49,456 bases of DNA, taken from positions 1-49,456 of the forward strand of contig CAZGAH010000028.1 in the NCBI GenBank assembly GCA_964523295.1, written 5' to 3'. Positions 1 through 9,515 of the stretch are shown here, one piece after another; position 1 is the first letter of the stretch; the number at the start of each line of letters is the position of its first letter. The position numbers were made by a program, and so were the translations under genes. This DNA comes from CAZGAH01 sp964523295 (lineage in GTDB: Bacteria; Desulfobacterota; Desulfovibrionia; Desulfovibrionales; Desulfovibrionaceae). Below the pieces are notes generated by a model. The model was not told the origin of the DNA. It worked only from the letters and a program-made list of their open reading frames with translations, and ran no database searches.

Positions 1-20
1 AAAAGTTTAGATGCTCTTGT

Positions 21-82
21 GCAGTTCCCTGAAACAATGGAACATTGTTTCAGGGCAGAGCCTTGCTTCAAGGCGAAACTGC
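21..82. other. Nested inverted repeats forming a three-way junction after flgL
   Basis: A perfect 13-bp inverted repeat (27-39 with 43-55, loop GAA) is followed by a 6-bp hairpin (60-65 with 69-74, loop CTT). Both are enclosed by a 6-bp outer stem, GCAGTT at 21-26 with AACTGC at 77-82. The element starts two bases beyond the flgL stop codon on the flgL transcript. No long U tract follows on either strand, so a simple rho-independent terminator is not certain. It could be a 3' end stabiliser, a terminator, or a dispersed palindromic element. Confidence 0.6.
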
Positions 83-83
83 G

Positions 84-1632
84 CTAAATATAATTGAGCA
101 GGCTCATCTGCATGATCATGGACGATGATTTCAGAACACTTTGGTAGACCAGCTGCTGCTGCGAGAGCTGTGTCATGAGGTCGGCGACGTCGACGTCCTC
201 GATCTGACTGAGTCGTTCGCTTTTGTTGTAGATAAGGCTGGTGAGCATGTTGCTGGTTATCTCCAGCCGGTTTTCCCGGCCTCCGACGCTGGCCGCCACG
301 GTCATGACGTGTTCATGGGCCACGGAGATGTCCGCCAATCCGCGCTGAATGCCGCTCTGGTTGTTGGTCTCGACGTAGCCGATGAGCTTTCCCAGCGATT
401 CGAACAGGTTTTTCGCAACACCACCGAAGGCCGGGGTGACGTTGCTGGCGCATGGGGACTGCTTGTATATCCCGCCGAAGACATCCTTGCCGATGTTGTT
501 TACGGCGATTGTTTCCCCGGCTGAAATCTCAAAATAGATTTTCGCTCGCCGGGGTCGGACCATGAACTGGTCGCCCCGGTTGAGCTGGGCCGCGGCGTTC
601 GAGGTGCTCAGTTCCAGAAAACCGCCCGGGAGTACGAGCGAGGCGCTGAGTCCGGATGTCCCGGATGTCGTGTTGCCGGTAACCCAGGATATCCCCTTGT
701 TCAGGCTGTAGGAATACTCGATGTGCCCGGACAGCGATACCGCGGCGGTATTGTCGATACGGACCATGATGTCGTTGGGAAAGGTCCCGGTCGCCTGGCC
801 CTGGATGGTCCGCTGGCCGTNNNNNNNNNNGGTCGACTTCGATGCCGTCTTCGTCGTCCCCCTGATACATGGCCGTAGGCCGGACCCAGAGCCAGGTGCC
901 GTTGGAGGCCAGGCTGCTGTTCACGGTGGTGTCCACGGCGTGGACGGCGCTCCCCTGGTCCAGCTGCACGCGCACCCCGTTGAGATTCAGGGTGTCCTGC
1001 CCGGCGGCGAGCGTGGACCTGGTCCAGGTCAGACCACCGTCTTTGGAATAGCGGTAGTCGAGGTTGTTGACGCCGCCCACGGCACCGCTGGCCAGGAACT
1101 GGACCATGACGGTGTAGTCGGCGTTGCCGGTGATGCGATAGTTCGCCGAGGCGTCGGAGCGGTTGGACGTGGCGTTGAGCGCGTAGGTAAAGGCCGGCTG
1201 CCCGGTTTTCTGCCCGGCGAAGATGTGACTGTCCTCGAATTCGGTGTTGGCAAGGGTGATGGTCTGGGAAAAAAGCTGCCGCATTTCAAACGACACCTGA
1301 ACGCGGTTCTGCTGGCTCATGGTGCCGGTTGCGGCCTGCTCGGCCAGGGACTTGAACCGGGTCAACACGGTGCTGACCTCGAGCAGCGTGGAATCGGCCT
1401 GGTTCAACCACCCCTTGGCCGTATCCACGTTCATCTGAAACTGCTTGAGTCCGGCAATCTGACTGTCGTAACCCATGATGCGGGCCGTGCCCACGGGATC
1501 GTCAGAAGGTCTGGTGATCTTTTTCTGGCTGGAGGCCTTGTAGTTCAGTTCCATGAGTTCGCTCATGGCTGAATTCATGTTGTTCACGTATTGGGTGAAC
1601 ATGCCGCGCTGCGAGACTCTGAATGCGCACAT
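84..1632 (-). CDS. flgL: Flagellar hook-filament junction protein FlgL (interrupted by an N gap)
   Basis: FlgL (HAP3) joins the hook to the flagellin filament outside the cell. The N-terminus (RVSQRGMFTQYVNNMN, then a typical D0/D1 helical region to about residue 140) and the C-terminus (long helices ending MQMSLLNYI) are flagellin-like. The protein exceeds 500 residues, longer than enterobacterial FlgL (about 317), because the middle holds two beta-rich repeat modules. The 10-N gap at 821-830 puts the two halves in different frames. Each half reads cleanly, so I treat the gene as intact with a gap of wrong length. The start at 1632 has an AAAGGA ribosome site. It lies 34 nt after flgK and is the last gene of the flagellar run in the window. 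Confidence 0.93.
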
Positions 1633-1666
1633 GACGTTGTCCTTTTGTCTGCAAGGCCTGTCCGGA

Positions 1667-3781
1667 TTACTGCTTCAATCCGAGAATCGTCTGCATCATC
1701 TGGTCCGCGGTGGTGATCAGCTTGGCCGCGGCCCGGTATGAGTTCTGGTATTTGATCAGGTTGCTCATTTCCTCGTCCAGATTCACGCCGGAGACGGCGT
1801 TCTGCCGTTCGTCGAGATCGTCGGCCAGGGACTTATAATAGGTGAATTTGAATTTGGCCGCCGAGGTGTCGGCGCCGACCGTCGCGACCGTTGTCGAATA
1901 GTACTCCAGGATCGACTGGGTCGAGCCGGCGTCGTAGACGCCGACAATGCTGACTTTCATGGACCGCAGGACGGAGATGCCCATGGCCGTGGAGTTGTCG
2001 CCGCTGTTGAACTCGCCGGCGCCGTTGATGTGTCCCGCCGCCAGGCGGGCCTGGTTATTGAGCACCTCGGTATTCACGGCAATCAGTTGCGGGCTTGAGC
2101 CCTGGAAATAGGTGTTGATGCCCAGCCCGGCGAGCAGCCCGGCGGAGTCGTCGCCAAAGCCGAACTTGTAGCCCGGGCGGGCCGTGATCTGGAGCTGATT
2201 GTTGATGATCGTGGCCGAAACATAGGCTCCGAAGGTATTGTTGAAGGCGTTGCGCACGTCGTTGAGAGAATGGATCGACGGATCGAAATTCTGGATGCCC
2301 GCGGTCGCAGGATCGAAATCCAGGGGGCCGAAGGAGGCGCAGGAGGCCAGGGACGTGTTCGCGGACTGGAAGATGTAGACCTGGCAGTTGCCGCTGGCAA
2401 GACGGTCGTTCCAGACCAGCCCGGAGCTGTCGCTGCCCAGGGCCATATTCGCGTCGCGTACGGAATAGGTGCCCATGGTGCTGTTGATGGCGGTCAGCCC
2501 GGCGCCCTGGCTGTGCAGGCGGTTGACCTCCCAGATCAGGGTTTTGGTCATCGCGTCGAGCTTGTCGCGGTACTTGCCCACGTACGAGCTGGAGAGATTG
2601 AACAGCCCGGCGATGGTCCCCCCCGTGGCGCGCCGGCCATCATCGCTGCCGTCGGCCCGGATGACCGGGGTGATGTTCATGGCGTGGGCGGTATTCTCGT
2701 GCCAGTAGAGCCCGTTCTTGGGCATGACGTCGAATTTGTCGCCCACGGCCAGGGGCTGGGTGCTGTTCTCGAAAAAGATGTCTACGCCGGAGACATTGAC
2801 GCTGGCGCTTTCCGGGCGGGCATGAAAATGACGCTCCGTGCCGTCGGCGTTCTTGAGCCAGGTCATGCCCCCGTCAGCGGAAACCCGGAACATGGCCGCT
2901 CCCGACGAAGTATCCACGTTTCCGGCGCGGACGACGTCGACGGTGTATTCGAAGGACGAGGAGCCGGAAAAATTGATCCGACCGTCAAAGGTCGAGCCCG
3001 GACTGAGCGACGGAATAGCCTGCGGGCCCTCGTAGGTGACCTCAAACGTCTCCGTGCCCTGGACCAGGGTCTGACCGGACAGGGTGATCAGGCTCCAGCT
3101 TTGGTTGATGCCGCTGGAGGTGCCGGTGTCCGCATTGGACAGGCCGGCGCTCTTGTCAATGACCCTGACGTCGATCTTTTCCGCCACCTGGCGCACGAGC
3201 TGGTCGCGCAGGTCAAGCAGCTGGTTGGCGTTGTTCTCGCCCGGGTAGTCGTGTACGTTGATCTGGGCGTTGACGTCGGCGATGCGCTTGAGCAGCATGT
3301 TGAGGTCGGTGACCTCCTGCTGCAACATGACTTCGCTCTGCTGCTGCAGGTTGGCCAGCTCCTGGTCCGAGCTGCGCAACAGTGACAGCATGTTCTGGGA
3401 CTGGGTGACCAGCGCGGTCCGGCTGCTATAGTCCGCCGGCCGCAGGGAGAGATTCTGCCAGTTGTCGAAAAAAGTGGAAAGGCTGGCGCTGATGCCGTCG
3501 GTCTGGGACTCGTTTAACAGGCCGTCCACGCCGGACAGGTTGTCGTAGAGCGTCTGGTAACGCGAACTCAGGGTGGACTGGGAATTGTACTGGGCCTCGA
3601 TGAAGTAGTCGAAATGGCGTACGACCTCGGCGGCCTGCATCCNNNNNNNNNNGCGCACCGACCGCCGCGAATAGCCGGGCGTGTTGACATTGGCGATGTT
3701 GTTGCCGGTGGCCTCAATGGCAGACTGGTTGCCAAACAGAGCCCACGAGCCGATGTCGAGCAGGGAACCGATGCCGCTCAT
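1667..3781 (-). CDS. flgK: Flagellar hook-associated protein FlgK
   Basis: FlgK (HAP1) sits between hook and FlgL. The N-terminus carries the axial-protein signature ATGNNIANVNTPGYSRR, and the C-terminus has the matching helix (SNLIKYQNSYRAAAKLI, then a leucine-rich end). The N gap at 3643-3652 falls at about residue 44 and probably hides more residues than ten bases allow, since family members have about twenty more between NTPGYSRR and the next conserved stretch. About 704 residues are visible. Residues about 270-360 form a beta-rich module like those in FlgL. The start codon overlaps the flgN stop by one base (TGATG), which indicates translational coupling. Confidence 0.94.
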   Translation of the reverse strand: MSGIGSLLDIGSWALFGNQSAIEATGNNIANVNTPGYSRRSVRXXXXMQAAEVVRHFDYFIEAQYNSQSTLSSRYQTLYDNLSGVDGLLNESQTDGISASLSTFFDNWQNLSLRPADYSSRTALVTQSQNMLSLLRSSDQELANLQQQSEVMLQQEVTDLNMLLKRIADVNAQINVHDYPGENNANQLLDLRDQLVRQVAEKIDVRVIDKSAGLSNADTGTSSGINQSWSLITLSGQTLVQGTETFEVTYEGPQAIPSLSPGSTFDGRINFSGSSSFEYTVDVVRAGNVDTSSGAAMFRVSADGGMTWLKNADGTERHFHARPESASVNVSGVDIFFENSTQPLAVGDKFDVMPKNGLYWHENTAHAMNITPVIRADGSDDGRRATGGTIAGLFNLSSSYVGKYRDKLDAMTKTLIWEVNRLHSQGAGLTAINSTMGTYSVRDANMALGSDSSGLVWNDRLASGNCQVYIFQSANTSLASCASFGPLDFDPATAGIQNFDPSIHSLNDVRNAFNNTFGAYVSATIINNQLQITARPGYKFGFGDDSAGLLAGLGINTYFQGSSPQLIAVNTEVLNNQARLAAGHINGAGEFNSGDNSTAMGISVLRSMKVSIVGVYDAGSTQSILEYYSTTVATVGADTSAAKFKFTYYKSLADDLDERQNAVSGVNLDEEMSNLIKYQNSYRAAAKLITTADQMMQTILGLKQ

Positions 3782-4275
3782 CAGAGCCTCCCGCGAATGA
3801 GCGCCGCTTCCGGCCGGGCGTTTTTGTATTTACCGGCGGCAGAATAGGCGTCTTTTTGCTGCGGCGTGACCTTTTTCTGCAAAAAATCCAGCAAATTCGA
3901 ATTCTGGTCCATCAAGGCCAGGACCAGCTGAGTATTTTTTTCCGCCTGCCGGGCTCCGGACTGCTCGATCGTGTCGATCCGCTTGAACAGCGCCGCCAGT
4001 TCGTCCGCCTGCCCGGCCAGCTCCGGCCGACCGGCTGTGGCCTGCTGCCGCAAAAAGGCTATATACTGGACGAGCTTCTTGCCCTGGAGCATCTTCTTCA
4101 GCCGCGTGCGCTCGGCAACGAGTTGTTGCATGAGCTCCTGAATCGAGAATTCGAGATGCGTAACTCCCTGAGGATCGAGCGTCCTCAACAGTTCGTATTC
4201 TTCGAGCAGCAGAGATTCCAGAAGCTCCATGCCCTTGGCCTGGCGGAAAAGATTGTCTCGGATCATGCGTTGCAT
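3781..4275 (-). CDS. flgN: FlgN-like flagellar export chaperone
   Basis: A 164-residue, almost wholly helical protein lies between flgJ and flgK, the usual place for FlgN, which keeps FlgK and FlgL unpolymerised and hands them to the flagellar export gate. Coiled-coil-like heptads run over about residues 15-115, and the C-terminal half contains NTQLVLALMDQNSNLLDFL, typical of the FlgN family. It overlaps the flgK start by one base, matching a chaperone made with its client. The assignment rests on position, length and helical pattern more than on strong motifs. Confidence 0.8.
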   Translation of the reverse strand: MQRMIRDNLFRQAKGMELLESLLLEEYELLRTLDPQGVTHLEFSIQELMQQLVAERTRLKKMLQGKKLVQYIAFLRQQATAGRPELAGQADELAALFKRIDTIEQSGARQAEKNTQLVLALMDQNSNLLDFLQKKVTPQQKDAYSAAGKYKNARPEAALIRGRL

Positions 4276-4291
4276 GGCGTTTTTCCTCGTC

Positions 4292-6484
4292 TCAGCTCGC
4301 GTCGCTTACGTTCGTTCCGGCCATGAGCTGCTGCCGGACCTTTTCCGGATCCCAGGCCAGGTCGTTCTGACGTACTTCAAAATGCACATGCGGCCCGGTG
4401 GAATGTCCGGTACTTCCTGCTTTTGCAACAACCGTGCCGGCGGTAACGTAGTCGCCGACTTTGGCTGTATTGTCGCTGTTATGGCCGTAAAAGGTCTGCC
4501 AGCCGTTGCCGTGCTCAAGCACTACGAGCTTGCCGTAGCCCTCGCGCTCGCCGGCAAAAACGACCCGGCCGTCCCACGAGGCCTTCACCGGATCGCCATA
4601 CTCCGCGGCGATGTCCACGCCGGCATGAAATGTGCGCTCTCCGCTGAAGGGACTGCGCCGCCAGCCGAAGCCGGACGTGACCTGCCCGTCCGTCGGCCAG
4701 AGCATGGGCGCCGGACGCTGCGCACCGCGGGACTGGAGCGTGGAGACGGGCTTCAGGGACTCGATCGGCAACGCCGACTCCGGCCCGCCCTCATTATGCA
4801 CGGCGCCCTGCTTGTTGCGGATGCCGCGGTCGAGCCGATCGAGCGGGGCCGGCTGCGCGGGCGCCGTTGGCGCCGCCACGGTCGGGGCGGTTCCCTGCGG
4901 CGCCTGAACGGCCTGAGGCGACGCCGTGCCGCTGTCGGGCGTAAAATGAAAGGACATGGCGTCGGCCGGCGTTGCGTCGGCCGGACTCTCGGGCGCGGCC
5001 TGGGGAGCCAGGCGGGTCCGGTCGGTCTGCCGGCTTGCCGGGCTGGGGCCTGTGGCCTGATTTCCGGCGATGCTGCCGGCCAGTTGCTCGACAGCCGTCA
5101 GCGTCGGTTCGTCGGTCTGGACCGCGGGACCGGCGCTGCCCGGCGCCCCGAGCGGGGCGGTCGGCGTATTCGGCTGCGTGCCTGCAGGCGACCAGGTCCC
5201 CGGCGCCGCGGCAGGGGCCACGCTCGCCCCGTCCGGGCCCTGCGCCTGCTTGCCGCGGGGCAGAATCGGCTTGACCACCCGGCCGGTACGTGCGCCAGGC
5301 CCCGTACGCAGGGCGGTGTTCGCCGCCGGCGCGGCGTCGGGCTGCGCAAGCCCGGTCGTTCCCGTGGTGGGGCGTTCGCGCAGCGTGCCCGGCCGGATCG
5401 TCGAGGTGGAAATCGCGGCCTTGGGGCCGGAACCGGAGGCATTCTCCCGGGCCGCCGGGCGCGCAGGGGCCGCGGGGCGGGCGGAGGCGGCGGGTGACGA
5501 CGCCGGAAGACCAAAGGCGAAGTCGACGCCAGGATTTGCGACCGGAGCGACGCCCTGATTCGCCGGCGAGGCCATGGTCTCGGTCGCCTGGCGTATCGGC
5601 GCTGCGCCGAGCGCGGCGGCTCCTGGCGGCACGGCGCCTGGAGCTGAGGCCACAGGCTGCGTGGCGCCTGGAGCGGAGGCAGCGGCCAGCGTGGAGCCGG
5701 ACGGCATTGCCGGGGACGTGCCCGCGGGGTCTGTGACCGGCGCCTGACCGGCGGCCATGGCGGCCGGGGTTCCGGGTCTGCGCACCGGGCGCAAGGGGCC
5801 GGGCTCCATCTTGCCTGCCGGGGGAAGGGTCCTCGCCGCGACAGCGGGGTCCTGGCCGTCCGAACCAGGCAACGGGGCCGCGACCGGGCCGACAGCAGCG
5901 GCCTCGGCCTGATTTTCATCCTCGAGCGGCGTATAGAGCGGGTTGCTGTCCAGGGGCTGGGCCGAAACCACGCCCGGGGCAGCGGCGGCCATGCTCTCGC
6001 GCGGCAGCTCGCCGGGGGCTCCGCCCGTGGCTTGTCCCAGGCGGTGGGTGGCGAGAGTTTTCCCGGCTGCGATTTCTGGCGTCAAGGCATTGATCGGCTT
6101 TGCGTTCTGTGCGCGGCTGGGGGATGTGGTGCGGCTGGCGTCCTCCATGCTGGCCTTGAGCTGGTCATAGAGCATCTTGCCCAGGCCGATGCCGCCCGAG
6201 TCGGCGAGCTTCTTGGAGACCTCCTGATCGAACATGGAGAGATAGAATTCCTCGTCCTTGCTGTGCAGGTAGCCGTCCTTGGGCAGCGTGGCGCGCATTT
6301 CCTGCCAGAGTTTGGTGATGAAAATGGTCTCGAACCCCTTGCAGGCCTCGCGCAGCTTCTTGTCATGGTCCGGACCGGGCTGGATGCGTTCCTTGAGGTT
6401 GCGGATCGCAAGCTCCTGCTCGAGCGACTGGCTGTGATTGGCCTGCGCTGTCAAGGAATTGGCGTCAAGCAGGGGCGTTTCCAT
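4292..6484 (-). CDS. flgJ: FlgJ-like rod-binding protein with C-terminal M23 peptidase
   Basis: Residues about 40-115 match the rod-binding domain of FlgJ (FETIFITKLWQEMRATLPK, then a GIGLGKMLYDQL end), which caps the growing flagellar rod. A Pro/Ala/Gly-rich low-complexity linker follows, about residues 120-590. Residues 594-725 are an M23 (LytM-type) endopeptidase with zinc motifs HAGVD (H620, D624) and HVHFE (H699, H701). Enterobacterial FlgJ has a glucosaminidase domain instead, so here the hole in the cell wall would be opened by cutting peptide cross-links. The start at 6484 abuts the flgI stop. A linker of about 470 residues is very long, though its composition suits the GC-rich codon use of the region. 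Confidence 0.9.
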   Translation of the reverse strand: METPLLDANSLTAQANHSQSLEQELAIRNLKERIQPGPDHDKKLREACKGFETIFITKLWQEMRATLPKDGYLHSKDEEFYLSMFDQEVSKKLADSGGIGLGKMLYDQLKASMEDASRTTSPSRAQNAKPINALTPEIAAGKTLATHRLGQATGGAPGELPRESMAAAAPGVVSAQPLDSNPLYTPLEDENQAEAAAVGPVAAPLPGSDGQDPAVAARTLPPAGKMEPGPLRPVRRPGTPAAMAAGQAPVTDPAGTSPAMPSGSTLAAASAPGATQPVASAPGAVPPGAAALGAAPIRQATETMASPANQGVAPVANPGVDFAFGLPASSPAASARPAAPARPAARENASGSGPKAAISTSTIRPGTLRERPTTGTTGLAQPDAAPAANTALRTGPGARTGRVVKPILPRGKQAQGPDGASVAPAAAPGTWSPAGTQPNTPTAPLGAPGSAGPAVQTDEPTLTAVEQLAGSIAGNQATGPSPASRQTDRTRLAPQAAPESPADATPADAMSFHFTPDSGTASPQAVQAPQGTAPTVAAPTAPAQPAPLDRLDRGIRNKQGAVHNEGGPESALPIESLKPVSTLQSRGAQRPAPMLWPTDGQVTSGFGWRRSPFSGERTFHAGVDIAAEYGDPVKASWDGRVVFAGEREGYGKLVVLEHGNGWQTFYGHNSDNTAKVGDYVTAGTVVAKAGSTGHSTGPHVHFEVRQNDLAWDPEKVRQQLMAGTNVSDAS

Positions 6485-7624
6485 TTAAATGACCTCCAGC
6501 TCCGCGTGCAGTGCACCCGAGGCCTTGAGCGTCTGCAGAATGGAGATGAGATCCCGCGGCGTGGCGCCGATGGCGTTGAGCCCGTCGATCATTTCCTGCA
6601 ACGTCGCGCCTTCGATGAGCACCAGGCGATGCCGTTCTTCCTTCACGCCGATGGTGGTCTGCGGGACGGCCACGGTCTGGCCCTGGCTGAACGGCCCGGG
6701 CTGCGAGACGTTGGCACCTTCCTGGATCACGATCTGGAGATTGCCGTGCGATACGGCGACCTTGGAGAGACGGACGTTCCGGCCCAGCACCACGGTGCCG
6801 GTCTTCTCGTCCACCACGACCTTGGCCGGAGAGTCGGGGCTGACTTCGAGATTCTCGATCGAGGCCATGAAGGGCACGAGATTGTTCTGGTAGGACTCCG
6901 GCACGTGGATGTCGATGGTGGAGACATCCTCGGCGCGCGCGTACTCGCCGCCCAGCGATTCGTTGATCTTGTCCACGATCTGCTGCGTGGTGGAAAAATC
7001 GGAAAGCCCCAGATGCAGGCTGAGTTCGGTCTGACGATTGAACTCGAACGGTACGCCACGCTCGATCATGCCGCCGTTCGGAATCCGGCCCACCGTGGTG
7101 ATGTTTTTCTGCGCCGTCGCCGCCTGGCCCTCGGCCGAGTAGCCGCCCAGGGCCAGGGAACCCTGCGCCAGGCCGTAGACCTGCCCGTCGATGCCCTTGA
7201 GCGGCGTCATGAGCAGCACACCGCCCAGCAGGCTTTTGGCGTCGCCCATGGACGAAACGGTGACATCGATCCTGGTGCCCGGCTTCGCGGCCACGGGCAT
7301 CTGGGCGGTGACCATCACGGCGGCGATGTTCTTGGGCGTCAGTCTGGTCGGATCCACGCCCACGCCCATGTTTTCGAGCATGTTGACCATAGACTGGATG
7401 GTGAAATCGGACTTCTCGGTGGTCCCCGTGTCATTAAAACCGACCACCAGGCCGTACCCCACGAGCTGGTTGTTGCGCACGCCGCTGAAGTTGCCGATGT
7501 CCTTGATGCGTACGGCCCGGGCCTGCGCCGGGAGCAGCAGCAGACCCAGGAGCAGCAGGATCCAGAACAGGAGCGCCCGATGTCGGGTCGGAACTGTCAG
7601 GGTGTCAGAATGGTTGGACAGCAT
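6485..7624 (-). CDS. flgI: Flagellar P-ring protein FlgI
   Basis: FlgI forms the periplasmic P ring around the rod. The 379-residue product has a signal peptide with a strong hydrophobic core (about residues 17-37, ending PAQARA), then the family start VRIKDIGNFSGVRNNQLVGY and GLVVGFNDTGT. Its C-terminus (TLQEMIDGLNAIGATPRDLI, then ILQTLKASGALHAELEVI) is also diagnostic. Length fits the family. The start at 7624 has an AAGGAAAAG ribosome site. It lies 35 nt after flgH and runs directly into flgJ. Confidence 0.97.
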   Translation of the reverse strand: MLSNHSDTLTVPTRHRALLFWILLLLGLLLLPAQARAVRIKDIGNFSGVRNNQLVGYGLVVGFNDTGTTEKSDFTIQSMVNMLENMGVGVDPTRLTPKNIAAVMVTAQMPVAAKPGTRIDVTVSSMGDAKSLLGGVLLMTPLKGIDGQVYGLAQGSLALGGYSAEGQAATAQKNITTVGRIPNGGMIERGVPFEFNRQTELSLHLGLSDFSTTQQIVDKINESLGGEYARAEDVSTIDIHVPESYQNNLVPFMASIENLEVSPDSPAKVVVDEKTGTVVLGRNVRLSKVAVSHGNLQIVIQEGANVSQPGPFSQGQTVAVPQTTIGVKEERHRLVLIEGATLQEMIDGLNAIGATPRDLISILQTLKASGALHAELEVI

Positions 7625-7659
7625 GATCTTTTCCTTGCCAGACGCGGTGATAACGGCGA

Positions 7660-8391
7660 TCAGAACGGCCAGACATTGTCGAGCAGCCGCATGACCCAGC
7701 CGGCCTTCTGCTTGTCCGCAAGCACGCCCTTGCCGTAGTATTCGATGCTGGAGTTGGCCAGGCTGGTCGACTCCACGGTATTGTCCGCGCCGATATCGCG
7801 CGGCCGCAACAGGCCCCGGACCACCAGCACCTGCGTTTCCTCGTTGACGCGGGTTTCGCGCGCGCCCTCGACCTGCATGAGCCCGCCCGGCAGCACCTTG
7901 ACCACGCGCACGGCCACGGTGGCCTTGACGTCGGTCTTGCGGTCGGTCGTGCCTTCGCCCTTGAACTTGTTCTTGGTGTGCGTGTTGACGATGCCCTTGT
8001 TGTCGCCGCCGGTGTTGGCGCGCAGACCGAGGACATTGGCGCCGCCGACGGGGTCGATGCCGGTCTCGTCCTTGTTGAAGAAGGTAGAGACGCCAAGCTC
8101 CAGGTATGTTTCACGCTTGGTATCGGTCTTGGCGTACTGTTTGCCTTTGGACACGTCCACGATGTTGACGATGACGATATCGCCCACGCGCCGGGCGCGG
8201 TTGTCGGAAAAGAGATAGTCGGCGTTGCCGGGGTTAAAGAGCGAGCCCGGATTGCGCGCGCCGCCGTCCTGCAGGTCGTCGACCGGGGGCGGGGTCATGG
8301 ACGGAAGGTTCTCGGCGTTCTGCATCCGCTGCATACAGCCCGCGAGGGACAGAATCGTGCAGCACAGCAGAAGCGTAAGTAGTCTGGTCAT
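7660..8391 (-). CDS. flgH: Flagellar L-ring lipoprotein FlgH
   Basis: FlgH forms the outer-membrane L ring. The chosen start at 8391 gives a lipoprotein signal peptide with lipobox LAGC near residue 17, preceded by an AGAGGAAAA ribosome site. An upstream in-frame start would add a non-signal extension and is rejected. The mature protein carries the family motifs (GSLFNPGNADYLFSDNRARR, VGDIVIVNIVD, and NSSIEYYGKGVLADKQKAGW near the end). At 243 residues it is of normal length. It sits between flgA and flgI. Confidence 0.96.
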   Translation of the reverse strand: MTRLLTLLLCCTILSLAGCMQRMQNAENLPSMTPPPVDDLQDGGARNPGSLFNPGNADYLFSDNRARRVGDIVIVNIVDVSKGKQYAKTDTKRETYLELGVSTFFNKDETGIDPVGGANVLGLRANTGGDNKGIVNTHTKNKFKGEGTTDRKTDVKATVAVRVVKVLPGGLMQVEGARETRVNEETQVLVVRGLLRPRDIGADNTVESTSLANSSIEYYGKGVLADKQKAGWVMRLLDNVWPF

Positions 8392-8416
8392 GGCGTTTTC
8401 CTCTCTTTTCGCGCGC

Positions 8417-9433
8417 TCACCAGACCTGTACGGTCTGGGCATCCTGAACGCGGGCAAAGACTTGAACTTTTGTTTGCAAATTACGCACCGGAATGCTTGC
8501 GTTGAAGCCGCCGTCGGCAAGCGCCTCCGCCGGGACCTCCAGCCGCACGTTCTTGCCGACGTACGTCAGGCGGACCTTATCGCCCCGGCGGACCATGGGG
8601 ATGCCCTCGATGTTTTCGGCATAAATGGGCTCAGATTGTCCGATCGGGCGCCGTATGCGCCAGGGACCGCCGCGTCCGTCCCAGATGTCTCCCCGCAGAT
8701 AGGCGAGATTCTTGCGTATAAAGGTGATCCGCTCGGGCGTCAGCTCGTCGCCGTTGTTCAGAGGCCTGGCCGCGGCCGGCACGGTAGCCCAGATGTCGAG
8801 GAGAACGCCGCCGGTGTATTTCCGCCCGGGCCGGTTATCCAGGGTCATCTCGGTGAAGCGCAGGGCCACGCGACCGGGTTTGAGCCCGGCCTGCGCCAGT
8901 TCCACGTCAACGCGGTTGGCCGGGTCGCTCAGAAAAATGTAGGCCGGCAGCTTGAAATCCCGGAACTCGGCCTCGCCGCCCAGGCTGGCGGCCTGCGTTG
9001 TCAAAGCATTGACGGCCAGCTTCGCAATCTGATCCTGCATGAGCACCGCGCCCCCGCGCTGCAGGGCCAGGGCAGACGGCAGGGAGCAGAGCGCGGCCAT
9101 TTCGTCGCCGAGCGCGGCGAGCAGAGCGGCATGCAGCCGGCTCTTGGTGATCTGCATGGGCTTGAACTGCCGCTCGGGAGCGGGCCAGAGCGGTTGCGCC
9201 GAAAGCTCCTGCCAGAGCGAAGGATCGATCTCGCCGGCCGGGTCGGCGATTTCGCCGAGCAGCACGGTGTCGTTGGCAACGATGGCGGCGGGCCGAATGG
9301 CGATGCGCCAGGGTGGCGTGTCCGTAGCGGCAGCCAGCTGGACGATTCCGGCCATGACGACGGCCAGACCGAAGGCCAGCGCCGTGCGTATGCGACGGTG
9401 TCGCGAAGCGGTGCGGGTATCGGACCTTGACAT
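8417..9433 (-). CDS. flgA: Flagellar P-ring assembly chaperone FlgA
   Basis: FlgA is the periplasmic chaperone for P-ring assembly. The 338-residue protein has a basic N-terminus and a hydrophobic segment (about residues 16-35) as secretion signal. The C-terminal half is the SAF-like FlgA domain: PLNNGDELTPERITFIRKNL, then a GDKVRL stretch and a late VQVFARV segment. It is longer than enterobacterial FlgA (about 219) because of an N-terminal extra domain. The order flgG-flgA-flgH-flgI is consistent with co-expression with its client FlgI. Confidence 0.92.
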   Translation of the reverse strand: MSRSDTRTASRHRRIRTALAFGLAVVMAGIVQLAAATDTPPWRIAIRPAAIVANDTVLLGEIADPAGEIDPSLWQELSAQPLWPAPERQFKPMQITKSRLHAALLAALGDEMAALCSLPSALALQRGGAVLMQDQIAKLAVNALTTQAASLGGEAEFRDFKLPAYIFLSDPANRVDVELAQAGLKPGRVALRFTEMTLDNRPGRKYTGGVLLDIWATVPAAARPLNNGDELTPERITFIRKNLAYLRGDIWDGRGGPWRIRRPIGQSEPIYAENIEGIPMVRRGDKVRLTYVGKNVRLEVPAEALADGGFNASIPVRNLQTKVQVFARVQDAQTVQVW

Positions 9434-9515
9434 GATACTCTCCTGGTGCGGGTCGTTCCGGGACCGAGGCGGGAGCCGGAGCAGCCTGCCCGGGCGGGAT
9501 CGCCCCGCCCGGGGT

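Noticed and set aside
27..55. CsrA binding hairpin (GGA in loop)
   Set aside because: GGA is on the plus strand. The flgL transcript would show TTC in the loop, so the site is not in the relevant RNA.
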